From an uncultured bacterium (lineage in GTDB: Bacteria > Cyanobacteriota > Vampirovibrionia > Gastranaerophilales > Gastranaerophilaceae), in contig CAMHDG010000054.1 of the NCBI GenBank assembly GCA_946183815.1, forward strand, positions 1 through 8,633: 8,633 nucleotides of DNA, given 5' to 3'. Under the pieces are notes generated by a model. It worked only from the letters and a program-made list of their open reading frames with translations. It was not told the DNA's origin and ran no database searches. The translations under genes and the position numbers were made by a program. How positions within the stretch are numbered: the first letter of the stretch is position 1; each line of letters starts with the position of its first letter. This document shows, piece after piece, positions 1 through 6,764 of the stretch.

Positions 1-153
1 ACAGAGCAATATTTGTATGACAACGGTTTAGTCACAACAAGCAAGGCTGATGGAATGTTGAGGGATTCAAAAAAAACGATTGAACCTTTGCCTGTTGATT
101 CTTCAAAAAACAAAGGAGGAATTTTAGGCTTTATTATGCGGCTGTTTAAGTAA
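1..153 (+). CDS. C-terminal fragment of an unidentified protein
   Basis: Frame 1 is open from the first base to a TAA at 151-153, giving the last 50 residues of a protein whose start lies outside the window. The visible part is polar and probably disordered (a DSKKTIEPLPVDSSKNKGG-like linker). It ends in a short hydrophobic/basic tail, GILGFIMRLFK, which could form an amphipathic helix. No catalytic motif is visible and I do not recognise the family. The next gene starts about 34 bases downstream on the same strand with no terminator hairpin between them, so the two may be co-transcribed. The coding call rests on the open frame and sensible composition only. Confidence 0.6.
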   Translation, partial: TEQYLYDNGLVTTSKADGMLRDSKKTIEPLPVDSSKNKGGILGFIMRLFK

Positions 154-187
154 TGGCAAATTTATTTTTTATGCGTTTTATTTGAGT

Positions 188-1534
188 ATGAATATTCATA
201 CAGGATATCCCCAAAATAGCAGAGTGAATTTTACCGCTATGAAAAAATCACAGTTTAGCGGGATAGATTTTTCTGTTGTTGAAAAATTTAAAGCGCCTAT
301 TGAGAAATTTAATACAATGGAAGATTTTCAAAACTGGGCAGGCGGTAAATATAAGGAGTTAGTAAGCAGAGATTTTGGAGGCAGAGATGATGTTGTGGTA
401 AATCAACGTCATAATATGGGTAAAGAGTGGAATTATATGCTTATGGCTGATGGGGGAAGTTATACTCCGTCTGAAAGATTGCTGATTTTTAATGGTATAA
501 CGAAAGATTTAAAACCTGATGACAATACCTATATGCCGTCATTTAATAAAATCGTTTTAAGCAAAACCATGAAAAATTTGGGGCTTGATTTAGATGCAGA
601 CAGAAAACATCAATTTGATTTTGGGAAAATATACAGAACAAATCTCAAAGAGTATTATTCAAAAGAGATAGATTCTGATTTTACGGGGTGGGCAATTATT
701 CCTTCAAGAAATAATGACAGGGTTAATTTTAATGATAATGTGCGAAAATTACAGAGTATCTCAAACACTCACTGGTGTACAAAATCAACACACGCTAAAC
801 CGTATCTGGCAGAGGGCGATTTTCATTTGTATTTTGAAAAGGGTGAGCCTAAAATTGCTATGAGGTTTGATGATGATGTTGCTATCGAGTTTCAGGGGGT
901 TTCTAATGATGACAGACTCATTCCTGAATATTTTGATGTATTAGAAAAATATGTTCAGGATAATGATATAGTTCTTGTTGATAAAGCAAAACAAGAGTTT
1001 GAACTGTCTGCAAAAAACAGAGATTTAGCAAGAGATATTGAAGATAAAATAGGTAATGCTGTCAGAACTAAAGATTATGAGAAAATTTTAAACTATATGA
1101 AGATATCAACTAAAAAAGATGAAAATGGCAAACTTATTCTTTCTCATTATGAAATTCCCAACGGATTTGACTACAAAGTCATTGATATAAATGAAGATGA
1201 TTTATTGAAAAATGTTTCTGCAATAGAAGGTAATGCTGATTTCACCCGTTCTCGAATAACAGGTTTTGGGAATATAAAGTATATAGGCGGGAATGCAAAT
1301 TTTGCAGGCATGACTTTGGAAGATTTGGGTAAAATAGAAGAAATTGGCGGTAATGCAGATTTTAGATATGCAAAAATAAATACTATGGGTAATTTGCAAA
1401 AAATCGGCAAAGATCTTATTTTAGATTATGCCGATTATAAAGATTTGTATTCGTTAAGATTTGTTGGCGGTAGAATCAGACAGGGATATGGGACTATTCC
1501 GAAAACTCAACTAATGTCAATAAAAACGAATTAG
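188..1534 (+). CDS. orphan protein with HWCT region and C-terminal 20-residue repeats
   Basis: This encodes 448 residues if translation starts at the ATG at 188; a TTG at 182 would add two residues. Neither start has a clear Shine-Dalgarno sequence. There is no signal peptide or membrane segment. Residues 1-25 are polar and carry the short motif VNFTAMK (about 13-19). The middle (about 165-250) contains HWCTKST (195-201), then a G-D-F-H-L-Y-F-x-K-G-x-P segment and an aromatic/acidic stretch around 'IEFQGV'. This resembles the 'WCT' region I recall from phage and gut-bacterial proteins that end in leucine-rich-like repeats. Residues 348-427 are four consecutive 20-residue repeats with the pattern GNAxFxxxxIxxxGxIxxIG, likely a solenoid binding surface. 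The gene ends tail to tail with the SLH gene, overlapping by 4 bp. Function is unknown; a binding or effector role is inference. Confidence 0.85.
   Translation: MNIHTGYPQNSRVNFTAMKKSQFSGIDFSVVEKFKAPIEKFNTMEDFQNWAGGKYKELVSRDFGGRDDVVVNQRHNMGKEWNYMLMADGGSYTPSERLLIFNGITKDLKPDDNTYMPSFNKIVLSKTMKNLGLDLDADRKHQFDFGKIYRTNLKEYYSKEIDSDFTGWAIIPSRNNDRVNFNDNVRKLQSISNTHWCTKSTHAKPYLAEGDFHLYFEKGEPKIAMRFDDDVAIEFQGVSNDDRLIPEYFDVLEKYVQDNDIVLVDKAKQEFELSAKNRDLARDIEDKIGNAVRTKDYEKILNYMKISTKKDENGKLILSHYEIPNGFDYKVIDINEDDLLKNVSAIEGNADFTRSRITGFGNIKYIGGNANFAGMTLEDLGKIEEIGGNADFRYAKINTMGNLQKIGKDLILDYADYKDLYSLRFVGGRIRQGYGTIPKTQLMSIKTN
1229..1468 (+). repeat. four tandem 60-bp (20-residue) coding repeats
   Basis: Within the 188-1534 gene, four in-frame units of exactly 60 bp lie at 1229-1288, 1289-1348, 1349-1408 and 1409-1468. 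The first three begin GNADF, GNANF and GNADF and end in I-G. The fourth is diverged: it begins KDLIL and ends FVG. The exact spacing with variable inner residues fits a solenoid (leucine-rich-like or beta-helix) module. The third base of codons varies between units, so these are old repeats under protein-level selection rather than a recent DNA duplication. Confidence 0.8.
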
Positions 1535-2676
1535 TATATCCAACCGTTAGTTAAATCTACTTTTAATTCTCTCATAAGTTTTACATAGATTGTAGAACCT
1601 TGTTTAAATTTTATTTTCTCTCCCTTAAACACTTTTCTTACCCAAGTCATAAATTTACCTTTTTTAACTGTAACATCACCGGATGAGCGAATAATAATAT
1701 TTTGGTCATTAGGGGTTGTCATTGTTGTAGTCCCTAATTTTAATACCCCGTTACGCACAAACCATTTACCTTTTTTAACATCTTCAACTATCCCTTTGAA
1801 TTGAGTACCCTTGTAGATAAGGATATATTTGTCACGAGTGATGTAGTTTTGGTCTGCTTTTGCACTAAATTCTTCACCTTTAACAGAGTATTGGGAAGAA
1901 AACCCTCTACCCACTTTTATAGGTACAATACAACCGGCAGGGATTGTACCTACTGAACCTGAAACTGAAGAGTTTTCTATAATGTAGCCATCTCCTGTTT
2001 TCTTTCTCATAGCCTCTGCCAGTTTAGCGTTAGGGTTTAGTTTTGCCTGTATCATCATATTGTTTAAAATAGCAGTAACCTCTGCTCTTGTTGCAGGTCT
2101 GTCAGAGTCCATATAGTTTCTTCTGTCAGGATTAGTCGCTATCATATCAAGAATTTCTGCTTTTCCTGCCGTTACAATAAACCAGTCAGGAATTTCTGAT
2201 ACATCTTTATATTTTTTTTCTAATACTGCTTTTGCTTTTGCAACACTAATTTGTTCTGTTGTTAGTGAGTTTACGGCAATACTGATTGCCTCCGCTCTTG
2301 ATACATTGTCCTCCGGTCTAAATTCTTCCGTATCGCTGTTGTTTGAGATAAGTTCAAAATATACTGCTTTTTGAATAGCATCATAAGCCCAGTAGGTTTC
2401 ATCTATATCTTTGTATTTTATAGGCTGATAAACATTAGCGTGTTCTTGTCCCAGTGCTTTTATCGCCATTGATGCAAATTCTGCTCTTGTTACATTGTCG
2501 TCAGGCTTGAATGTTCCGTCAGGATAACCTATGACTATGCTTTGTTCAGATAAATCTTTTATTTGTTCATAAGCCCAGTGCGATGAGGTCATATCCGAAA
2601 AGAATGCGAACACACAGGATGTGGAACTTAATAATAATATTAATGTGCTAATGAAATTAATAAGAAATTTTCTCAT
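1531..2676 (-). CDS. exported protein with three SLH domains
   Basis: This encodes 381 residues from the ATG at 2676, preceded by a strong Shine-Dalgarno sequence (GAGAGGAG, 5 bases from the start codon). Residues 1-24 form a Sec signal peptide (MRKFL, hydrophobic core, VFA cleavage site). A cysteine at 21 lacks a canonical lipobox. Three S-layer homology domains follow at about 26-75, 88-137 and 156-208, each with a W-A-Y- or W-F-like helix and a TRAE or SRAE motif. SLH domains usually bind peptidoglycan-linked cell-wall polymers, so the protein should be anchored in the envelope; in Cyanobacteria they often sit on outer-membrane porins. Residues 243-372 are beta-rich. They begin IPAGCIVPIKV and later read ILIYKGTQFKG, resembling the IPAG...IPKGS pattern of TrbI/VirB10-like beta domains. 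There is no porin barrel after the SLH domains, so it is not a full SLH-porin. Function beyond wall anchoring is unknown. Confidence 0.93.
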   Translation of the reverse strand: MRKFLINFISTLILLLSSTSCVFAFFSDMTSSHWAYEQIKDLSEQSIVIGYPDGTFKPDDNVTRAEFASMAIKALGQEHANVYQPIKYKDIDETYWAYDAIQKAVYFELISNNSDTEEFRPEDNVSRAEAISIAVNSLTTEQISVAKAKAVLEKKYKDVSEIPDWFIVTAGKAEILDMIATNPDRRNYMDSDRPATRAEVTAILNNMMIQAKLNPNAKLAEAMRKKTGDGYIIENSSVSGSVGTIPAGCIVPIKVGRGFSSQYSVKGEEFSAKADQNYITRDKYILIYKGTQFKGIVEDVKKGKWFVRNGVLKLGTTTMTTPNDQNIIIRSSGDVTVKKGKFMTWVRKVFKGEKIKFKQGSTIYVKLMRELKVDLTNGWIY

Positions 2677-2681
2677 ACTTA

Positions 2682-2729
2682 CTCCTCTCTCAATAATATT
2701 ATTTTATAGTATCTGTCTGTTTAAGACAA
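2682..2729 (-). promoter_or_regulatory. predicted promoter and RBS of the SLH gene
   Basis: Read on the minus strand, TTGTCT (2729-2724) is followed after 17 bases by TAAAAT (2706-2701). An alternative -10, TATAAA (2708-2703), would leave only 15 bases. Transcription would start near 2694, giving a short leader that contains the GAGAGGAG ribosome site at 2689-2682. The boxes are inferred by eye. The ribosome site is well supported and fixes the SLH start codon. Confidence 0.5.
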
Positions 2730-2751
2730 AAACTTTACATTTTATGGGGTA

Positions 2752-2785
2752 TTCAATAAACGGATAAAAATGTTACAATATTGAC
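2752..2785 (+). promoter_or_regulatory. possible promoter giving a leaderless TPR-gene transcript
   Basis: A -10-like TACAAT (2774-2779) ends six bases before the ATG at 2786. A weak -35-like TTCAAT lies at 2752-2757 with a 16-base spacer. There is no Shine-Dalgarno sequence in front of the ATG. Together these suggest transcription starting at or beside the start codon, that is a leaderless mRNA. The -35 match is only three of six, so confidence is limited. Confidence 0.35.
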
Positions 2786-4441
2786 ATGGATATAGTTTCA
2801 CAGGTAAATAGTGCTTTAGAATACACAAAACAAAAAAAATATGAAGAAGCAGAGCGAATTTATTTAGATACTTTGAGTAAGGATGAGAATAACGCAGTCG
2901 TTCTTTCTTTATTAGGTTTGATGTATATTAACTGTAAAAAACTAAAAAAGGCAGAAAAAGTTTTACAAAAGTCTTATAATATAAAGCCAAGTATTCCGAC
3001 TATTGAGGGGTTGGGTATTGTAAAAGGTTATTTGGGTAAAACAAAAGAGGCAGGTGCTTTTTTAGAACAGGTTATAGATAAAACTAAAAACTTTGATGTT
3101 TTTGACAGATATATCGATTACCTTTTGAGTAAAAAACAAAATAAAAAAGCCTATGAGTATGCCCTAAAATGTCAAAAATTGTATCCTTTAAAAAAAGAAT
3201 CTATGCTTAATCTGGTTAATTGTCAGATGAATACAGGCATGCTGAAAGAGGCTTTTAAACTTTGTGAACAGTTGGTTAAGAGTTTTCCTCAATATTCTGA
3301 GGGCTGGCTAAAACTGGGTTTTATTTATGAAATGCTTTTCCATGACGATGATATGGCTTATCAGTGTTTTAAAAATGTTCTTGAGTTGGGTAATTCTGCA
3401 CAGGGATATTATAATTTGGCTATATGTTCTTATAAGCGAGAAAAATTTGGTGAGGCTATATCATATATGGATGAGTTTAAAAAATTGTATCCAAAAAATA
3501 TTTCATCTGATTTTACGTATGCCGTTATATATATGAAACAACGTAGATTTAAAGAGGGTATAAAATATTACTCTAAATATATATTAGAATCTGGTTTGGA
3601 AGAGAAAAATAACCCAATAAAAAATCTTAAAAATTTATGGGACGGGAAAAAATATAAAAATGAAACTCTTATGATATGGGGGGATCAGGGTGTTGGTGAT
3701 TTGATAATGTTTTCCAGATATATTTTCAAATTTAAAGATTATTTTAAAGAAATAAAACTATGTTTAAGACCGTCAGTTAAGGATTTGTTTAAGAATGTGT
3801 TTAAGTCTTGTAAAAATATAAAGGTATATAGTTACAAAGGCAGATTCCCAAAATATGATAAAAGTGCGATAATGTCATGCCTGCCTTGGTATTTAGAAGA
3901 GAGTTATGAAAATATTCCTTATTCAGAAGGATATATGGATGCTGACAAAAAAATAATTGAGAGATATCGAGAGCAGTTAGACAGTAAAAAATTAAATATC
4001 GGAATTTGTTGGGAAGCAGGCGGAAGTGCTTGGAGAGAGCAGTTAAACAGGACTCTCAACATATCATTATACGAGCCGTTTTTAGATATAAAAAATGTTC
4101 AATTCTACTCTTTGCAGGTTAAGCCTACAATGGATAATTATAAAGATTATAAGAGTATAATCGACTGGGGGTGCGGGTTTAAAGATTTTAATGATACCGC
4201 AGGTGCGATAAAAAGTTTAGATTTGATAGTTAGTGTTGATACTTCAGTTGCGCATTTAGCAGGGGCATTGGGGGTAAAAACATTTTTGATATTGCCGTAT
4301 TGTTCGGACTGGAGATGGTTTGACGATACTAAAACTACTCCGTGGTATCGCTCTGTTAAATTGTTTAAGCAAGATAATCCGAAATCTTGGGATAATGTTA
4401 TAGGTAATGTTAAGAAAGGTATTGAAAAAATAGTTAAATAG
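2786..4441 (+). CDS. TPR protein fused to a GT-B (GT9-like) glycosyltransferase domain
   Basis: This encodes 551 residues. Residues 1 to about 270 are helical tetratricopeptide repeats of roughly 34 residues (for example around 3-35, 37-69, 171-204 and 205-238), a protein-interaction scaffold. Residues about 285-551 match the domain that commonly follows TPRs in bacterial 'tetratricopeptide repeat/glycosyltransferase family 9-like' proteins. Diagnostic segments are WGDQGVGDLIMFSRY (298-312), NIGICWEAGG (404-413), the stretch SVDTSVAHLAGALG (483-496) and LPYCSDWRWF (503-512), followed by TPWYRSVKLF. The last block resembles the nucleotide-sugar-side signature of ADP-heptose:LPS heptosyltransferases. 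The protein is cytosolic, with no signal or membrane segment. A role in transferring sugar to an envelope glycan or to protein is inferred; the acceptor is unknown. It is divergent from the SLH gene across a 109-bp spacer. No clear terminator follows. Confidence 0.92.
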   Translation: MDIVSQVNSALEYTKQKKYEEAERIYLDTLSKDENNAVVLSLLGLMYINCKKLKKAEKVLQKSYNIKPSIPTIEGLGIVKGYLGKTKEAGAFLEQVIDKTKNFDVFDRYIDYLLSKKQNKKAYEYALKCQKLYPLKKESMLNLVNCQMNTGMLKEAFKLCEQLVKSFPQYSEGWLKLGFIYEMLFHDDDMAYQCFKNVLELGNSAQGYYNLAICSYKREKFGEAISYMDEFKKLYPKNISSDFTYAVIYMKQRRFKEGIKYYSKYILESGLEEKNNPIKNLKNLWDGKKYKNETLMIWGDQGVGDLIMFSRYIFKFKDYFKEIKLCLRPSVKDLFKNVFKSCKNIKVYSYKGRFPKYDKSAIMSCLPWYLEESYENIPYSEGYMDADKKIIERYREQLDSKKLNIGICWEAGGSAWREQLNRTLNISLYEPFLDIKNVQFYSLQVKPTMDNYKDYKSIIDWGCGFKDFNDTAGAIKSLDLIVSVDTSVAHLAGALGVKTFLILPYCSDWRWFDDTKTTPWYRSVKLFKQDNPKSWDNVIGNVKKGIEKIVK

Positions 4442-4482
4442 AATATTTGTGAATTTATGTAAAAAAAAATTATTTATTGAAA

Positions 4483-4511
4483 TTGAAATGGTTATAAAGT
4501 TTTTATATTAG
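4483..4511 (+). promoter_or_regulatory. possible promoter of the coiled-coil gene
   Basis: TTGAAA (4483-4488) precedes TATTAG (4506-4511) by 17 bases, or TATATT (4504-4509) by 15. The next gene has its own purine-rich ribosome site (AAGAGAG, about 4527-4533) ahead of the ATG at 4540. The region is very AT-rich, so chance matches are likely. Confidence 0.3.
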
Positions 4512-4539
4512 TAGTGTTTTTATAGAAAGAGAGTAAATT

Positions 4540-5625
4540 ATGGTAAAAGTGGCTAACAATCCTGATGATGATTTTGCAAAATATCAGCAGCGCAAAAAAC
4601 AAGATTTTGAAGAGTATAAAGCAGCAAGACAACGTGATCTTAATGCGTATGTTGAATCAAGAAGATTAGCATCTGGAGGTAACGGTCATTCTGACACTCA
4701 AAGTTCAGGTGTTGGTGATGAGGTCGTAATAAATGGTGCTCAAGGGCAAGTTATTCCAACCCCAGAAGGAACTGGAGGTGAAATAACTGGTGGAATACTA
4801 TCTGTATATAATCCTCAAGACGGTACAACTACACAATATGATGAAAATGCCAAGACGGTTACAATATTTGATAAAGATAATAATGTTATTGCAACCAGAC
4901 CATTGAATGATGGTGATATCGAAAAAGCGCAGAAAGATATTAGCGCAAACAATGAAAATGGCGTAATGTATGAAGCAGATCCGCCAATAACTCCTGTTGC
5001 GACTGATGAAACTTCTACTACTAAAAAAGCCCAAAAAACGAATTATACTACAAAACAGTTGAATGAGGTAGTTAATAATTTAATTAAATCAAACAGTATT
5101 TCTGCTCCTTATGAGAAAGCGTTGATTAACGATGCTAATTATAGAAAAATGTTATCTAGTATGGTTACTTCATATAACAATCGAGAAAACTTACAAATTG
5201 ATTTAGAAACCGCAAAGGCTGAATTAAAAAAATTGCAAGGAGAACAAGCAGTTGCGCAAGATAATTTAACCAAAAATACTGATAGATCAAAATATTATGA
5301 ATTGGCAAGTATTGTTGATAAAAAGAGGAAAGATATATTGACTCAACAAAACAAGATAAAATCTATAGAATATGAAATGAAAAAATCTGATGTTGCATAT
5401 CATGCATATTCGTCCTCTGCGTTCGATTATCTTAAATTTATATCAGAATGGAAAGACGGTGAGGTTTCCGATTTAACCTGGAATTTGTCTCATTTTAAAT
5501 CTACTAAAATTACTTTACCAGATGGAAGAAAAGCGTATAAATTAGATAATGGTAAATATTATCCTCCTATGGCATCTCATCCTGATTTCCCTGATTTTTA
5601 TAATGAAATTAAAGTAAGAAAATAA
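4540..5625 (+). CDS. hypothetical coiled-coil protein
   Basis: This encodes 361 residues with an AAGAGAG ribosome site just upstream of the ATG. I do not recognise the family. There is no signal peptide and no membrane helix. Residues about 10-45 are a charged helix rich in K, R, Q and E. Residues 46-85 are a glycine/serine-rich linker. Residues about 86-121 read as alternating strands (ILSVYNPQ, VTIFDKDNNVIATRP), a small beta module. Residues 140-170 are a threonine-rich linker. Residues about 214-285 form a strong coiled coil (LETAKAELKKLQGEQ; KRKDILTQQNKIKSIEYEM). The C-terminus has an aromatic, folded-looking end (ITLPDGRKAYKLDNGKYYPP). This could be a structural, scaffolding or secreted substrate-like protein. 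It stands alone, closed by a strong terminator at 5657-5699. Confidence 0.82.
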   Translation: MVKVANNPDDDFAKYQQRKKQDFEEYKAARQRDLNAYVESRRLASGGNGHSDTQSSGVGDEVVINGAQGQVIPTPEGTGGEITGGILSVYNPQDGTTTQYDENAKTVTIFDKDNNVIATRPLNDGDIEKAQKDISANNENGVMYEADPPITPVATDETSTTKKAQKTNYTTKQLNEVVNNLIKSNSISAPYEKALINDANYRKMLSSMVTSYNNRENLQIDLETAKAELKKLQGEQAVAQDNLTKNTDRSKYYELASIVDKKRKDILTQQNKIKSIEYEMKKSDVAYHAYSSSAFDYLKFISEWKDGEVSDLTWNLSHFKSTKITLPDGRKAYKLDNGKYYPPMASHPDFPDFYNEIKVRK

Positions 5626-5656
5626 TAAAATTATGAATTTATTATGAATTTTGATT

Positions 5657-5699
5657 TTTGCTATATTATTACAAAATGTAATAATATAGCAAATTTTTT
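5657..5699 (+). terminator. strong intrinsic terminator after the coiled-coil gene
   Basis: There is a perfect 17-bp inverted repeat (5657-5673 and 5677-5693) with a three-base AAA loop, followed by six T residues (5694-5699). Only the plus strand has the T-run directly after the stem. It lies 31 bases after the stop of the coiled-coil gene and only 23 bases before the ATG of the next gene. The stem is mostly A-T pairs, so its strength comes from length rather than GC content. Confidence 0.85.
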
Positions 5700-5722
5700 G
5701 AAAACAATTACTTTATAGAAAT

Positions 5723-6634
5723 ATGGAAAAGGTTAATCTATATGCGTGTGTGTCAAAACCGTTGAATTGTGCTAACGGTGTGAATAGTGCAAAAGCAGTT
5801 GCTCCTCAAAGTGTGGGGTTCACCTCTTCTGTTGCTTCAAATCCTAATACAGACTCCGTTTCCTTCAGAAGTCAAAAGGATATTTACCTTGAAAAATTGA
5901 ACCAACTTTTTCCAAATGGTGAATTAGACAGAGTATATAAAGATATTAACAAAGATTTTGGAATAGATGTTCCTCCTCAATTAAAATTTTATGGCGATAA
6001 TGATGGTGTCGCTGCAGGCGGGTTTACGTTTGAGCGTAATGAGATAGCGATGAGCCTTTCTGATTTATTATCTTCTGATACTAAAATAGTCGGAATAAAA
6101 GATGGGAAAAGAACAGTTCTTGTATCTCCAAAAGTTAAGTTGCCTCTTTTTGTTGATAATAAGAGTGCAAATGAGTTTATAAAACTACATTCTCAACATG
6201 GTAATTTAGGTTTTGATGAACTTGTAGCAGAACCATTATCCGAAGAAGAAAAAAAGAAATTAGTTATTCAAAAAATTGCACATGAAGTTATCCATGCTCA
6301 ACAACACATGATTATGCGTCAAACAGAAGGTATAGGCGAAAAAGAAATCATTAAGGCATGGACTCATCAAAAACCGAAAAATATGATAGACAGAGCAATT
6401 TTAGGCTTTAAGGTTAGAGATTTGTATAATAAATCTGTCTGGGGTGATATGCCCGAAACCGAAAAAACTATTCCTAACGGTTCTCCAAAATCAGTGATGG
6501 CTCATATTTGGCTTGAAGCAGTGAGAAATTATCCTCCCGTAAATTCCCCTGCTTATGAAAAGAATCCAATAGAGGTTGATGCCTATGAGCGTTCTGCTCA
6601 ATATCTGAAGCAAAAGTACGGTTGGTGGAATTAG
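5723..6634 (+). CDS. putative HExxH zinc metalloprotease
   Basis: This encodes 303 residues from the ATG at 5723. An SD-like sequence is absent, so the mRNA may be leaderless. The N-terminus (1-50) is low-complexity and polar with two short motifs, SVGFTSS (30-36) and DSVSFRS (44-50), and no Sec signal. The folded part starts near 51. Residues 183-193 read QKIAHEVIHAQ, an HExxH zinc site with H187 and H191 as ligands and E188 as the general base. Near the C-terminus, NPIEVDAYERSA (281-292) offers E284 or E289 as a gluzincin-type third ligand. This 'HExxH...NPxExxAY' layout is typical of small zincin peptidases. Substrate and location are unknown; the N-terminal motifs could mark export by a non-Sec route (inference). 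The gene lies downstream of a terminator and upstream of a promoter, so it is probably a single-gene unit. Confidence 0.87.
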   Translation: MEKVNLYACVSKPLNCANGVNSAKAVAPQSVGFTSSVASNPNTDSVSFRSQKDIYLEKLNQLFPNGELDRVYKDINKDFGIDVPPQLKFYGDNDGVAAGGFTFERNEIAMSLSDLLSSDTKIVGIKDGKRTVLVSPKVKLPLFVDNKSANEFIKLHSQHGNLGFDELVAEPLSEEEKKKLVIQKIAHEVIHAQQHMIMRQTEGIGEKEIIKAWTHQKPKNMIDRAILGFKVRDLYNKSVWGDMPETEKTIPNGSPKSVMAHIWLEAVRNYPPVNSPAYEKNPIEVDAYERSAQYLKQKYGWWN

Positions 6635-6673
6635 TTATAAGTAGTGGCTTTTCTTAAGTTTTTATTTTTAAAT

Positions 6674-6689
6674 GTTACAGATTTGTAAC
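6674..6689. promoter_or_regulatory. operator-like palindrome GTTACA-N4-TGTAAC
   Basis: A perfect 6-bp inverted repeat with a four-base spacer (GATT) lies directly against the predicted -35 element at 6690. There is no T-run after it, so it is not a terminator. Its position suits a transcription-factor site controlling the barrel-like gene. The binding protein is not identifiable from the site. Confidence 0.4.
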
Positions 6690-6717
6690 TTGTCTTGTAG
6701 ATTAATCAATTTATACT
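6690..6717 (+). promoter_or_regulatory. predicted sigma70-type promoter of the barrel-like gene
   Basis: TTGTCT (6690-6695), a 16-base spacer and TATACT (6712-6717) give four of six and five of six consensus matches. Transcription would start near 6724, leaving a leader of about 41 bases that contains the AGGAG ribosome site at 6752-6756, eight bases before the ATG at 6765. Confidence 0.55.
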
Positions 6718-6764
6718 CTAAAAAGAACTTTATATTGATACGGGAATTATTAGGAGTATCAACT

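Noticed and set aside
1171..1410. Minus-strand open frames opposite the 20-residue repeats
   Set aside because: They overlap the well-supported plus-strand repeats, have no ribosome site, and their periodic composition is just the mirror of the repeats.
2610..2620. Lipoprotein signal in the SLH protein (cysteine 21)
   Set aside because: Residues before the cysteine are S-T-S rather than a hydrophobic-small lipobox; cleavage after VFA is more likely.
6672..6764. Longer N-terminus for the barrel-like protein (start at 6672)
   Set aside because: This start precedes the predicted promoter and lies in the palindrome; AGGAG correctly spaced before 6765 is far better.
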